In this document: one piece after another, positions 19,672-28,811 of the stretch
Layout: each line of letters starts with the position of its first letter
How positions within the stretch are numbered: the first letter of the stretch is position 1
From: an uncultured Arenicella sp.
Lineage (GTDB): Bacteria > Pseudomonadota > Gammaproteobacteria > Arenicellales > Arenicellaceae
Direction: 5' to 3'
Length of the DNA stretch: 61,031 nt
Assembly (NCBI GenBank): GCA_938045295.1
Contig: CALINO010000031.1
Span: 1-61,031, forward strand
Translations under genes and position numbers: made by a program
Notes under the pieces: generated by a model
Told to the model about the DNA's origin: nothing
Seen by the model: the letters and a program-made list of their open reading frames with translations, nothing else
Databases searched by the model: none

Positions 19672-20877
19672 TCAAATATGATCAGCAGGCACTCGCACAA
19701 CACCTTCCATCAGCACTCGCGCACTGCGGCTCATGCCAGCTTTAAGTGCGCGCCATTGGCCATCAACCTGTTCCGCTTTGCCGCTAACACTTAAGGTGCC
19801 TGACGGGTGACCAAAAGTCACCTGCTCTCGCTCTCCACCACCGGCCGCCAAATTAACCAGCGTTCCGGGTATGGCGGCGGCCACTGCAATGGCCACTGCG
19901 GCGGTTCCCATCATGGCGTGATGCAATTGCCCCATCGACAAGGCACGCACCACCAAATCAATGTCATTCGCCGCGACTTCTTTGCCGCTGGACGCTTGAT
20001 AAGACTTTGCGGGTGCCACAAACGCCACTTTAGGCGTGTGTTGGCGTGCCTGCGCTTCAGCCACATCGTTAATTAAGCCCATTGCCACTGCGCCATGAGC
20101 GCGAATGGTTTCAAACATAGCCAATGCTTTTTCATCGCTATTGATGTCAGCCTGCAATTCCGTGCCTTGGTAACCAATGTCTTCGGCGTTCAGAAAAATG
20201 GTAGGAATGCCGGCATTAATCATGGTTGCCTGCAAGGTACCCACATTTGGCACCACTAAGGAGTCCACCAAATTACCAGTGGGGAACATGGCGCCGCCGC
20301 CTGCGGGGTCCATGAATTCAACTTTCACTTCAGCCGCCGGGAACGTGACGCCGTCCAGTTCAAAATCACCGGTCTCCTGCACCTCACCATCAGTAATAGG
20401 CACATGGGCTAAAATGGTTTTTTCAATATTTTGTTGCCAAATCCGCACTTCAGCAATGCCATTTTCCGGAATACGGCTAGGGTCAACCAAACCATTAGAC
20501 ACCGCAAATGAACCCACCGCAGCGGTTAGATTTCCGCAATTGCCACTCCAATCAACAAAAGGCTTATCAATAGAAACCTGCCCAAATAGGTAATTAACGT
20601 CATGCTCGTCTTTGTCGCTTGCGGACAAGATAACGGTTTTACTGGTGCTTGAAGTGGCGCCACCCATGCCGTCGGTTTGCTTGCCATACGGGTCTGGGCT
20701 GCCAATTACTCTTAGTAAGAGTTGATCTCGTGCCGCCCCAGGTTCTTGCGCTGATTTTGGTAAGTCACTTAACTTAAAAAACACGCCTTTACTGGTACCG
20801 CCCCTGATGTAAGTGGCTGGTACTTTTATTTGTGGTCTGTGTGCTTGTTTAGACTTTGAGTGTGCCGCATTCGCCAT
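19672..20877 (-). CDS. prpF: 2-methylaconitate cis-trans isomerase PrpF
   Basis: Works after AcnD in propionate breakdown, converting trans-2-methylaconitate into the cis isomer for the next aconitase. PrpF hallmarks are ATYIRGGTSKGVFF at the N-terminus, then IGSPDPYGKQTDGMGGATSSTSK, and GGGEREQVTFGHPSGTL at the C-terminus. The length of 401 is typical. It is 15 bases downstream of acnD in the same operon. The partner genes prpB and prpC are not in this window. Confidence 0.95.
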   Translation of the reverse strand: MANAAHSKSKQAHRPQIKVPATYIRGGTSKGVFFKLSDLPKSAQEPGAARDQLLLRVIGSPDPYGKQTDGMGGATSSTSKTVILSASDKDEHDVNYLFGQVSIDKPFVDWSGNCGNLTAAVGSFAVSNGLVDPSRIPENGIAEVRIWQQNIEKTILAHVPITDGEVQETGDFELDGVTFPAAEVKVEFMDPAGGGAMFPTGNLVDSLVVPNVGTLQATMINAGIPTIFLNAEDIGYQGTELQADINSDEKALAMFETIRAHGAVAMGLINDVAEAQARQHTPKVAFVAPAKSYQASSGKEVAANDIDLVVRALSMGQLHHAMMGTAAVAIAVAAAIPGTLVNLAAGGGEREQVTFGHPSGTLSVSGKAEQVDGQWRALKAGMSRSARVLMEGVVRVPADHI

Positions 20878-20892
20878 GAAATAAAACCCTCG

Positions 20893-23490
20893 TTACGCCG
20901 CGTTAGACGATTCTAAAAAGTCTTGAGCAAAGCGCTGTAGTACGCCGCCGGCTTCGTAGATGGTAACTTCTTCGGCGGTGTCTAATCGGCACGTAACCGG
21001 CACTTCAATAACCTCACCGTTTTTGCGTGTCACAATCAAGGTCAGAGTGGCACCCGGAGTGGGTGTGCCTGTCACATCGTACACCTCGGTGCCGTCAATA
21101 TTTAACGTTTTACGAGTTGTACCGGCTTCAAATTCCAGTGGCAAAATGCCCATACCAATTAGGTTAGTGCGGTGAATGCGCTCAAAACCTTCGGCCGCAA
21201 TCACTTCAACACCGGCAAGGCGCACGCCTTTGGCCGCCCAGTCACGCGAAGAGCCTTGGCCGTAATCGGCACCAGCCACAATGATTAATGGCTGCTTACG
21301 TTCCATGTAGGTTTCAATGGCTTCCCACATTCGCACTTCTTGGCCTTCAGGTTCGATGCGCGCCAGCGAACCTTGCTTAACCTCACCATTGCCGTCTAAC
21401 ACCATTTCATTTAATAGCTTGGGGTTAGCAAAGGTAGCACGTTGAGCAGTAAGGTGATCGCCACGGTGAGTGGCGTAAGAGTTAAAATCCTCTTCAGGCA
21501 GACCCATTTTAGCCAAATACTCACCCGCCGCACTGGAAGCCATAATCGCATTCGACGGTGATAAATGATCGGTGGTGATGTTGTCACCCAACACCGCGAG
21601 TGGGCGCATACCACTTAAGGTTCGCTCACCGGCTAACGCCCCTTCCCAGTAAGGTGGGCGGCGAATATAGGTGCTCATTTCACGCCAATCGTAGAGAGGG
21701 TTAACCTTTTTGTTATTGGCCACTTCCACATTGAACATCGGCTCGTAAACGCGGCGAAATTGTTCCGGCTTAACCGATTCAGCCACAATGGCATCAATTT
21801 CTTCGTCGTTCGGCCAGATGTCTTTTAGTTTGACCGGGTTACCCTCTTGGTCATGCCCTAACACGCCATTTTCAATATCAAAACGAATGGTGCCGGCAAT
21901 GGCGTAGGCCACCACTAATGGCGGCGACGCCAAAAAGGCTTGCTTGGCGTAAGGGTGAATACGGCCATCAAAATTTCGATTACCCGACAGAACGGCGGTT
22001 GAATAAAGGTCACGCTCAATCAACTCTTGTTGAATATCTGGGTCTAAAGCGCCGCTCATGCCATTACAGGTGGTACAAGCAAACGCCACAACACCAAAGC
22101 CCAAGGCTTCTAACTCAGGCAATAACTCAGACTCTTCTAAGTACAGTTTTACTGCCTTAGAGCCCGGCGCTAACGATGATTTAACCCACGGTTTGCGGGT
22201 TAAGCCTAAACGGTTTGCATTACGTGCAATTAAGCCAGCGGCAATAACGTTACGTGGATTGGAAGTATTAGTACAACTGGTAATGGCAGCAATAATAACG
22301 GCGCCATCGGGCATTTTACCTTCTTCGTTTTCCACCACACCGGTGATGCCGTTTTTGTCTAAATCGGTGGTGGCCACACGACGATGCGGGTTAGATGGGC
22401 CTGCGATATTACGCCCTACCGAAGACAAATCGAAGGTTAGCACGCGCTCGTACTGCGCCTCTGACAAACTGTCGGCCCACAGCCCTGTTTCTTTTGCGTA
22501 GGTTTCTACTAACTTAACCTGCTCGTCTTCACGACCCGTGAGTTGCAGATAGTCAATGGTTTTTTGATCGATGTAGAACATCGCTGCGGTGGCACCAAAT
22601 TCAGGCGTCATGTTAGAGATGGTGGCGCGGTCGCCTAAGGTAAGGTCTGCGGCGCCCTCACCGTAAAATTCAAGATACGACGAGACCACTCGTTGTTCGC
22701 GCAAAAACTCAGTCAATGCCAACACAATGTCTGTCGCGGTTACCCCGGGTTCACGTTTACCGGTTAACTCCACACCAACAATGTCAGGCAACCGCATGTA
22801 CGACGCACGACCCAGCATCACGCTTTCAGCTTCTAGCCCGCCAACACCAATGGCAATAACGCCCAAGGCATCCACGTGTGGCGTGTGACTGTCTGTGCCC
22901 ACCAAGGTATCCGGAAATGCCACACCATCACGCGCGTGCACCACCGGTGACATGCGTTCTAAATTAATCTGGTGCATGATGCCGTTGCCTGGTGGAATCA
23001 CATCTACGTTTTCAAACGCGGTTTTAGTCCAATTAATAAAATGGAATCGGTCTTCGTTGCGGCGCTCTTCAATTGCTCGGTTCTTTTCAAACGCGTCTTC
23101 TTCAAACCCGGCGTGCTCTACCGCCAATGAGTGATCAACAATCAGCTGCGTGGGCACCACTGGGTTTACTTTGGATGGGTCGCCGCCCTTCTCGGCAATG
23201 GCGTCACGCAAGCCTGCCAAATCCACCAATGCGGTTTGCCCTAAAATGTCATGACAAACCACACGAGCCGGAAACCATGGAAAGTCCAGCTCGCGCTTGC
23301 GTTCAATAATTTGTTTTAACGAATCAGTTAAGGTTGCCGGATCACAACGCCGAACCAGATTTTCAGCCAACACTCTTGATGTGTATGGCAGCGTGTCATA
23401 GGCACCGGGTGCAATATCATTAATCGCGGCTTGGGTGTCAAAATAATCAAGATCGGTGCCAGCTAGGCGCTTTCGGTAGGCTGTATTCAT
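20893..23490 (-). CDS. acnD: Fe/S-dependent 2-methylisocitrate dehydratase AcnD
   Basis: Aconitase-family enzyme that dehydrates 2-methylcitrate in the methylcitrate cycle, replacing PrpD together with PrpF. The three [4Fe-4S] ligands are Cys406 in SCTNTSNP and Cys472/Cys475 in CTTCNGMSG. DTLVGTDSHTPHVDALG and GADYGQGSSRDWAAKG are the other aconitase signatures. The length of 865 residues matches AcnD. The pairing with prpF separates it from AcnA. A sigma-70 promoter flanked by two similar palindromes lies about 80-125 bases upstream. Confidence 0.95.
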   Translation of the reverse strand: MNTAYRKRLAGTDLDYFDTQAAINDIAPGAYDTLPYTSRVLAENLVRRCDPATLTDSLKQIIERKRELDFPWFPARVVCHDILGQTALVDLAGLRDAIAEKGGDPSKVNPVVPTQLIVDHSLAVEHAGFEEDAFEKNRAIEERRNEDRFHFINWTKTAFENVDVIPPGNGIMHQINLERMSPVVHARDGVAFPDTLVGTDSHTPHVDALGVIAIGVGGLEAESVMLGRASYMRLPDIVGVELTGKREPGVTATDIVLALTEFLREQRVVSSYLEFYGEGAADLTLGDRATISNMTPEFGATAAMFYIDQKTIDYLQLTGREDEQVKLVETYAKETGLWADSLSEAQYERVLTFDLSSVGRNIAGPSNPHRRVATTDLDKNGITGVVENEEGKMPDGAVIIAAITSCTNTSNPRNVIAAGLIARNANRLGLTRKPWVKSSLAPGSKAVKLYLEESELLPELEALGFGVVAFACTTCNGMSGALDPDIQQELIERDLYSTAVLSGNRNFDGRIHPYAKQAFLASPPLVVAYAIAGTIRFDIENGVLGHDQEGNPVKLKDIWPNDEEIDAIVAESVKPEQFRRVYEPMFNVEVANNKKVNPLYDWREMSTYIRRPPYWEGALAGERTLSGMRPLAVLGDNITTDHLSPSNAIMASSAAGEYLAKMGLPEEDFNSYATHRGDHLTAQRATFANPKLLNEMVLDGNGEVKQGSLARIEPEGQEVRMWEAIETYMERKQPLIIVAGADYGQGSSRDWAAKGVRLAGVEVIAAEGFERIHRTNLIGMGILPLEFEAGTTRKTLNIDGTEVYDVTGTPTPGATLTLIVTRKNGEVIEVPVTCRLDTAEEVTIYEAGGVLQRFAQDFLESSNAA

Positions 23491-23539
23491 TCGGCGAGTC
23501 CACTAATTCAACGAGGCAAAAGTCGGCACTTCACCCCTA

Positions 23540-23551
23540 ATTGTTTACAAT
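23540..23551. promoter_or_regulatory. Operator-like palindrome O1 downstream of acnD start site
   Basis: ATTGTTTACAAT has perfect ATTGT/ACAAT arms around a 2-bp centre. It falls 10-25 bases downstream of the predicted transcription start. TTGTnnACAA resembles the TGT-N-ACA cores bound by FadR-type GntR regulators. A second copy is at 23602-23613. Confidence 0.55.
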
Positions 23552-23569
23552 AACTAGATATTTCATGAG

Positions 23570-23597
23570 ATTTTAGGTTAAAAAGCCTAAAAGTCAA
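23570..23597 (-). promoter_or_regulatory. Sigma-70 promoter of acnD-prpF
   Basis: On the minus strand, -35 TTGACT (23592-23597) and -10 TAAAAT (23570-23575) are separated by 16 bases. The spacer carries the inverted repeat TTTTAGG/CCTAAAA. The leader to the acnD ATG is about 70 nt. Two TTGTnnACAA palindromes flank it. Confidence 0.6.
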
Positions 23598-23601
23598 CAT
23601 A

Positions 23602-23613
23602 ATTGTAAACAAC
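23602..23613. promoter_or_regulatory. Operator-like palindrome O2 upstream of acnD -35
   Basis: ATTGTAAACAAC, with one mismatch between the arms, lies 4 bases upstream of the -35 hexamer. Its centre is 62 bases from O1, close to six helical turns, which would suit a repression loop or cooperative binding by one regulator. Confidence 0.5.
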
Positions 23614-23633
23614 TCACACCGTGAACGCACTCT

Positions 23634-24599
23634 TTAAAACGATGAATAATGCTGGCTGAACACATCAATAAAGCGTTTTACCTCTGTGTCTGGCAACTCA
23701 TTAATGCCCGCGGCAGCGGCTCGGCCACCGCCACTTTCAAATTGTCGACACACTTCATCGGCGCCAGACTTGCGCTCAAGCGGAGCTCTAACACTCACCA
23801 CAAAACCGCCTTGTGGGCGCTCAGTGATGACCGCGTGCGCCTTGGCCGGTGATTGATTTGCCAAGTCATTACCAAACACCCCGCTAACTCGGCGCGCCCA
23901 CGCTTGGTTAGGCAGTTGATAAACGGCCACATGCTCAGTGCCATAATAGGCTTCGACGCTAGCAGCTTTGGCCATATCTGAATGGTAACCCTGCTCTAGT
24001 GTTTCAAAGGTGTTTACGTCTTGCTCAATAAAATCAAACGCGCTTTTGTGCTGCACTGTTTTGCCAAACAAATCAGCCGGGTGAAAATACAAGTCGTCCA
24101 GATCAGAACCGTAACCGTTGTAGTTAAGGTAAACGCCTAAGTTTTCTAAGGCTGATAATTTGCCATCACTAAGCCCCAGTGGTTTGGCTAAGATCTGCGC
24201 GCTGCGTTTTAAATTATCGCCAAAGGTTCCCGCAATCGCCCAATCTAAATACTGGCCATTGAGTTTTTTGTTAATAAGCAACGAGGTGCACACGTCCGAC
24301 GCCGGATTAATCAAGTGCTCAAACGCCGCATGCTGTGGAATGTCACCGGCATAGTGATGATCACAGTAAAACACCTCAGCACCGTCACCAAGAATACGCT
24401 CTAGGTCTGCGCGGTTTTTATCCATAGACACATCTAATACAGTCACAACGTCGCCGTCTTTGGCCGCCACTCGGCTCAGTAATTTGATGTCTCGCTTTAC
24501 GCCAGTAACCAGCTGCGCTTGCACTGGATTGGCTAAGCGCAACTGAGTTAATGCGCAAATGCCGTCGGCGTCACCATTAAAACAATCGAAGTGCGTCAT
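23634..24599 (-). CDS. DHH-family phosphoesterase
   Basis: A 321-residue protein with the DHH fold: NGDADGIC (motif I, residues 8-15), VLDVSMD (motif II), CDHHYAG (motif III, residues 79-85), and a C-terminal DHHA1 motif ESGGGRAAAAGI. The family covers oligoribonuclease NrnA, c-di-AMP phosphodiesterases and RecJ relatives. The form here is compact, without added domains, so a nano-RNase or pAp-phosphatase role is plausible but unproven. It is probably not in the acnD operon, since the prp promoter lies between them. Confidence 0.85.
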   Translation of the reverse strand: MTHFDCFNGDADGICALTQLRLANPVQAQLVTGVKRDIKLLSRVAAKDGDVVTVLDVSMDKNRADLERILGDGAEVFYCDHHYAGDIPQHAAFEHLINPASDVCTSLLINKKLNGQYLDWAIAGTFGDNLKRSAQILAKPLGLSDGKLSALENLGVYLNYNGYGSDLDDLYFHPADLFGKTVQHKSAFDFIEQDVNTFETLEQGYHSDMAKAASVEAYYGTEHVAVYQLPNQAWARRVSGVFGNDLANQSPAKAHAVITERPQGGFVVSVRAPLERKSGADEVCRQFESGGGRAAAAGINELPDTEVKRFIDVFSQHYSSF

Positions 24600-24719
24600 A
24601 GTTCACTCTCTAAATAGTTCATTGTTTAATATTTGATTTTTAATCGTTTTTGTTCATCTGCCGTTACTTTAACTATTTTAAGTATTAGTAACGATTTAAG
24701 TATTAGCAACGATTCATGT

Positions 24720-24764
24720 AAAAAAGGCGCTTTCCAGTGTGACCTAGAAAGCGCCTAAAGTAAG
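24720..24764 (-). terminator. Rho-independent terminator after sat
   Basis: Read on the minus strand, the stem GGCGCTTTC/GAAAGCGCC (9 bp) has a 12-base loop and is followed by CTTTTTT-like T residues. It sits about 50 bases downstream of the sat stop codon and ends the cysC-sat operon. Confidence 0.85.
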
Positions 24765-24812
24765 TATAAGAGCTTACAAACTAAATTGATTTTAGCCCGT
24801 TATCCTACGTAA

Positions 24813-25994
24813 TTATAAACTTTGATAATAATTCATCAAAATTTTAGCCACTTCAGGGCGTGAGAACTCAGGCGGTGGCGCAACGCCATTGCCTAACAAT
24901 TCACGCACTTTGGTGCCAGACAAAATAACAAAGTCTTCAAACTCATGGTCTGGCACATCGCGCATCATCACCACTTTGTTTAATTTCTTCGAGTACGCCG
25001 TGTGGTCAGCGCGAAATATTTCAATCTCAAGCGCGCCTTCAGGCACGTCTGTATCAAAAATAGTTTGCGCATCGAAGGCACCATAGTAATCGCCCACACC
25101 CGCATGGTCACGGCCAATAATAAAGTGCGTGGCACCCATATTTTGACGGAACAATGCGTGCAACACGGCTTCACGTGGCCCTGCGTACAGCATATCAAAG
25201 CCATAACCGGTTACCATAACGCTGTTTTCTGGGAAATAGTGCTTAACCATTTCGCGAATTGACTCGTCACGCACGTCGGCCGGAATGTCGCCCGCTTTTA
25301 GTTTGCCAAGCAACATGTGAATCACGCAGCCGTCAGCGCCCGTTGCGTCCATGGCCATTTTGCACAATTCTTCATGCGCTCGGTGCATTGGGTTACGCGT
25401 TTGAAACGCCACTACTTTTTCCCAGCCAAGTTGCGCAATTTCTTCACGAATTTGCACCGCCGTACGGAATGTATCGGCAAAATCTGTTTCAAAGTAACTG
25501 AAGTTCAACACCTCAATGGCACCCGAAACCACGTAAGGGCCTTGCGCAAAGAACGCCGCCACACCAGGGTGCTCTGGGTCTAGCGTGCCAAACACGGCCG
25601 ACGCAATTTCGTTTAGCTCGTCTTGAGATAACTGGTCAATGCTCGCCACGGTTTGAACTGCAACCACGGGGTTACCGTCAACATTTGGGTCTAGTAACGC
25701 GATTTCATCGCCCACTTTAAAAGACACGTCTTGCAGCAAGTTAAGTACTGGCACAGGGAAGAAAACGCCCGCTTCTGTGCGCATTTCACGCGCCACACCT
25801 AAGGCGTCGGCTTTCGTCATGTAACCATTAAGCGGGGTAAAGTAACCACCGCCCAACATAACAGCATTGGCGGCGGCGGCTGAGCTTACCAATACTTGAG
25901 GTAAGGCCGAGCTATTAGAGATAAGTTCATTGCGACGAGCTTCATCAGCCACAAACAAAGGGGTTAGCGCATCAGCGCCATGCGGTTTAATCAC
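24813..25994 (-). CDS. sat: Sulfate adenylyltransferase (ATP sulfurylase), homo-oligomeric type
   Basis: Makes adenosine 5'-phosphosulfate from ATP and sulfate. The HxxH-type motif in QTRNPMHRAHEE (residues 198-209) and GRDHAGVGDYYGAFDAQ are diagnostic of the Sat/MET3 type, which is unrelated to the CysDN heterodimer. The length of 393 is usual. It is 24 bases downstream of cysC, so the two form an operon that supplies PAPS for assimilation or sulfation. No dissimilatory apr or dsr genes are near. Confidence 0.95.
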   Translation of the reverse strand: MIKPHGADALTPLFVADEARRNELISNSSALPQVLVSSAAAANAVMLGGGYFTPLNGYMTKADALGVAREMRTEAGVFFPVPVLNLLQDVSFKVGDEIALLDPNVDGNPVVAVQTVASIDQLSQDELNEIASAVFGTLDPEHPGVAAFFAQGPYVVSGAIEVLNFSYFETDFADTFRTAVQIREEIAQLGWEKVVAFQTRNPMHRAHEELCKMAMDATGADGCVIHMLLGKLKAGDIPADVRDESIREMVKHYFPENSVMVTGYGFDMLYAGPREAVLHALFRQNMGATHFIIGRDHAGVGDYYGAFDAQTIFDTDVPEGALEIEIFRADHTAYSKKLNKVVMMRDVPDHEFEDFVILSGTKVRELLGNGVAPPPEFSRPEVAKILMNYYQSL

Positions 25995-26018
25995 AATATT
26001 CTCCGAGAATATAATATT

Positions 26019-26642
26019 TTAGCGGTATAAAATTAGGTAGCGTTGTTCTTGCAAGTAATCCAAAATAGTTTCGATTTCTTCTTCCAAGGACATTACATCA
26101 GTGTTGAGTACAATTTCAGGGTTAACTGGCGCCTCATAAGGGTCGTCAATACCGGTGAAATTTTTAATTTCGCCTGCGCGTGCTTTTTTGTACAAACCTT
26201 TAGGGTCACGCGATTCTGCGCACTCTAAAGAACAGTTCACGTGCACCTCAATAAAGTTGTAACCACCCTCTTCGTGAATGCGTCGTACTTGATCGCGATC
26301 TTCACGGTATGGGCTGATAAAGCTGTTTAGCGTGATAATGCCGGTGTCGCAATACAATTTAGAAATCTCGCCAATGCGACGAATGTTTTCAGTTCGATCG
26401 TCCGCTGAAAAACCTAGGTTTTTATTGATACCTAGGCGAATATTATCGCCGTCTAAGCGGTAGCTTAATTTGCCGTGCCCATGCAGTGCTTTTTCTAAGG
26501 CAACCGCTACGGTGCTTTTGCCACTGCCTGACAGGCCAGTAAACCAAATGGTTACGCCTTTTTGGCCTAAACGGTTGAATCGGTCTGAGCGCGTAACTTC
26601 GCCGTTATGCCAAGTTACGTTGGTTGCTTTTTGTTCAGTCAT
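26019..26642 (-). CDS. cysC: Adenylyl-sulfate kinase
   Basis: Phosphorylates APS to PAPS. The P-loop GLSGSGKST is at residues 36-44, and the family motifs RLDGDNIR, GFSADDRTENIRRIGE, FISPYREDRD and KGLYKKARAGEIKNFTGIDDPYE are all present. The length of 207 is typical of a stand-alone CysC. A GAGA-type ribosome-binding site precedes the ATG. It is cotranscribed with sat. Confidence 0.96.
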   Translation of the reverse strand: MTEQKATNVTWHNGEVTRSDRFNRLGQKGVTIWFTGLSGSGKSTVAVALEKALHGHGKLSYRLDGDNIRLGINKNLGFSADDRTENIRRIGEISKLYCDTGIITLNSFISPYREDRDQVRRIHEEGGYNFIEVHVNCSLECAESRDPKGLYKKARAGEIKNFTGIDDPYEAPVNPEIVLNTDVMSLEEEIETILDYLQEQRYLILYR

Positions 26643-26746
26643 AATAATATCTCTTTGATGTATCAGCCGGTGTTCAGCTATTTCTCAATAAAAGTGTGTT
26701 AATTTTTTCTTATGTGCCTAATGGCTAAATCATTTTCGACGTCGTA

Positions 26747-27391
26747 TTACATTTTCGGTGTCGTATTAATAGTTCCGTGCAAAATCAAATCTGAACACTG
26801 CTCAATCGTGTCAAACAGATCCAAGTCATCGTCTCGCACCAAATTACTGCCCCACGAGTTGCAGATACCAATAATCGAATACGCAATAAAATGGGTATCT
26901 AAATTAGCTCGCAACACATTTTTCTCAATACCTTCGGCCAACACTTGCTCCAATAGGTCACGATACTCGCTGCCCAGTTTTTTAATCTTCGCTCGGCGCT
27001 CTGTCGGTAAATACAAGCGCTGATCGTTATGCACTTTCATGGCGCTGTGCTTACTTCGGTAGTTTGTTAAGTGCGATGTCACAATGGCCAACATTTTTGC
27101 TTCAAAAGGCTGATCTTTGTCGCAAATTTTCTTCATGCGGGTCACGTAGTGCTCAAAGCCGTATTCACACACTTCTTGCAAGGCTTGTTCTTTAGACTTG
27201 AAGTAGTAATACAAGCTGCCTTGTTGAATGCCCATTTCAGCCGCAATGTCTTGCGTTGTAGCACCATGAAACCCTTTGTCGGCAAATACCTTGGCCGCCG
27301 CTTCAATAGCAAGTAGCTTTTTTTTCACATACTTGCTGTTATCCGCGCCGTCTTGGTCTTGCTCGGCCTTATTGTGGGTCTCATTTGTCAT
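26747..27391 (-). CDS. TetR/AcrR-family transcriptional regulator
   Basis: A 214-residue regulator. The N-terminal TetR DNA-binding domain covers residues 28-75 (AAAKVFADKGFHGATTQDIA, then GIQQGSLYYYFKSKEQAL). The helical C-terminal domain is of the type seen in fatty-acid or CoA-ester responsive members (KstR2/TetR_C). The ligand is unknown. It is upstream of cysC on the same strand but separated by 100 bases, and divergent from a lipoprotein gene across a 280-bp AT-rich region. Confidence 0.88.
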   Translation of the reverse strand: MTNETHNKAEQDQDGADNSKYVKKKLLAIEAAAKVFADKGFHGATTQDIAAEMGIQQGSLYYYFKSKEQALQEVCEYGFEHYVTRMKKICDKDQPFEAKMLAIVTSHLTNYRSKHSAMKVHNDQRLYLPTERRAKIKKLGSEYRDLLEQVLAEGIEKNVLRANLDTHFIAYSIIGICNSWGSNLVRDDDLDLFDTIEQCSDLILHGTINTTPKM

Positions 27392-27673
27392 GGGCGCATT
27401 CTAACCTTCTAATTCTAACTTTCAATAGATCTATAGAATTTATTAAAACTAAATATTTATTCCCTTATATCATTTAGTTATATGAAAGATTGAAATACGT
27501 GGTTACGCCATTTTTTTATTGACCGAAAGGAGATATCGCTCTATGAAATAGGCGGCAGAAAAAATCAGGAAAAATTCAATAGACTAATACAATAAAGCAA
27601 ATCAAGACCGTTTTTCATATCTATGACATACTTAATACTGCCATTCCCCTAATCACAAATAAGAGGCAAAATC

Positions 27674-28759
27674 ATGACCGTAAGCTTCAATATCAAACCT
27701 TTTGTGACTCTCGGGCTGACTGCCCTGTTGATCGCCACAATAAACGGTTGTGTGAACCTCAGCAATACGGCCCCGAATACCCCCCTCGAAAGCAGCCATA
27801 CCCGTGATACATCAAGCAACCATGAAAAGAGCATTGCAGACTCGGCTAAAACCAATCTTCAGCGCATCAAAATTGCCACAGTAGGCGCTATCAACACCTC
27901 AGCCACCACCAAGCTCTATGAGCAATGGTTAGACTACCAACAAGTTGAAAGCGGCTTGGTATCCAACGCCATGGCTAAGAATTGGGGAACCCCCGCAATG
28001 GTGGGCAAACCGTGGACGCTACTGCAAGGAAAAAGCGGTGATGACGTTTATTTAAGAGTAATTGAAGTCGACTGGGTCGACCGTAACTACAAAGCAATGA
28101 CAACCCACGGCTGGAACGCGATTGAAATGATAGTGGAAAACCCAGATCGCCTATACAACACACTGCTTAACAGCCCGTTTCAACACATTGGCGGCCCCGC
28201 TAATTTAGGCGGCAGCTTTGAAACCATCAGAGCCGTTCAATTTAAAGGCCCTTCTGAAGAAATTTTTTACTTCACCACCGACACCGCCGAAGATAAAAGC
28301 AACTCACCATTAATGTCGGCACGAACCAATATCGACCGCCCTTTTATTATGGTAGTTGCTGGCGCAGATGCGCGCAAAATCATGGATTTTTATACGAACA
28401 ATTTAGACGCTGTAGAATCGTTTTATTCCGCCATACCCATTAATGTGGTGTCGACGGCACAAAACCTACCCGCAAGCCACCCCTTCCCTTTAGGCTTGGT
28501 TCGCCTAGGGCAGTTCAGTAATTCAATTGAAATTGACGGCTACCCAAACACCAGTTCTTCGCGCCCAACCGCTCAAGGCCAGCTACCACCGGGCGTTTCC
28601 ATCACCACCTTTAGCGTACGAAACCTAGATGATATTAACTCCGACTTATTCGTCTCGGCACCAAAGATATTAGAAGGCAAAGCCTATAATGGCAACCGTG
28701 TGGCCACCATCATTGGGCCAGCCGGAGAGTTTATTGAGTTAATCGAGGAGAAAAAATAA
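27674..28759 (+). CDS. Lipoprotein with VOC (glyoxalase-like) domains
   Basis: A 361-residue protein with a lipobox at TINGC (Cys26), so it is a predicted lipoprotein. After a linker of about 40 residues, two VOC-like units are visible. The first spans about 65-190 (KLYEQWLDYQQVESG, then a DVYLRVIEVD strand and FETIRAVQFKGPSEEIFYF). The second spans about 210-358, ending in RVATIIGPAGEFIELIEE. The VOC family includes dioxygenases, isomerases and binding proteins. A membrane-tethered VOC protein is uncommon and its substrate is unknown. Confidence 0.72.
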   Translation: MTVSFNIKPFVTLGLTALLIATINGCVNLSNTAPNTPLESSHTRDTSSNHEKSIADSAKTNLQRIKIATVGAINTSATTKLYEQWLDYQQVESGLVSNAMAKNWGTPAMVGKPWTLLQGKSGDDVYLRVIEVDWVDRNYKAMTTHGWNAIEMIVENPDRLYNTLLNSPFQHIGGPANLGGSFETIRAVQFKGPSEEIFYFTTDTAEDKSNSPLMSARTNIDRPFIMVVAGADARKIMDFYTNNLDAVESFYSAIPINVVSTAQNLPASHPFPLGLVRLGQFSNSIEIDGYPNTSSSRPTAQGQLPPGVSITTFSVRNLDDINSDLFVSAPKILEGKAYNGNRVATIIGPAGEFIELIEEKK

Positions 28760-28811
28760 ATGCAAATACAACGTTTAAAAACAAAATCTTAGAACAACAA
28801 GAAAACGTATT

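Noticed and set aside
22058-22501. 147-residue open frame antisense to acnD
   Set aside because: It overlaps a well-conserved gene throughout, shows no recognisable domain and has composition expected of a shadow frame.
27529-27551. A good Shine-Dalgarno site before a three-codon frame ATG-AAA-TAG
   Set aside because: Minimal frames of this kind occur by chance in AT-rich spacers, and no conserved downstream partner supports a regulatory role.
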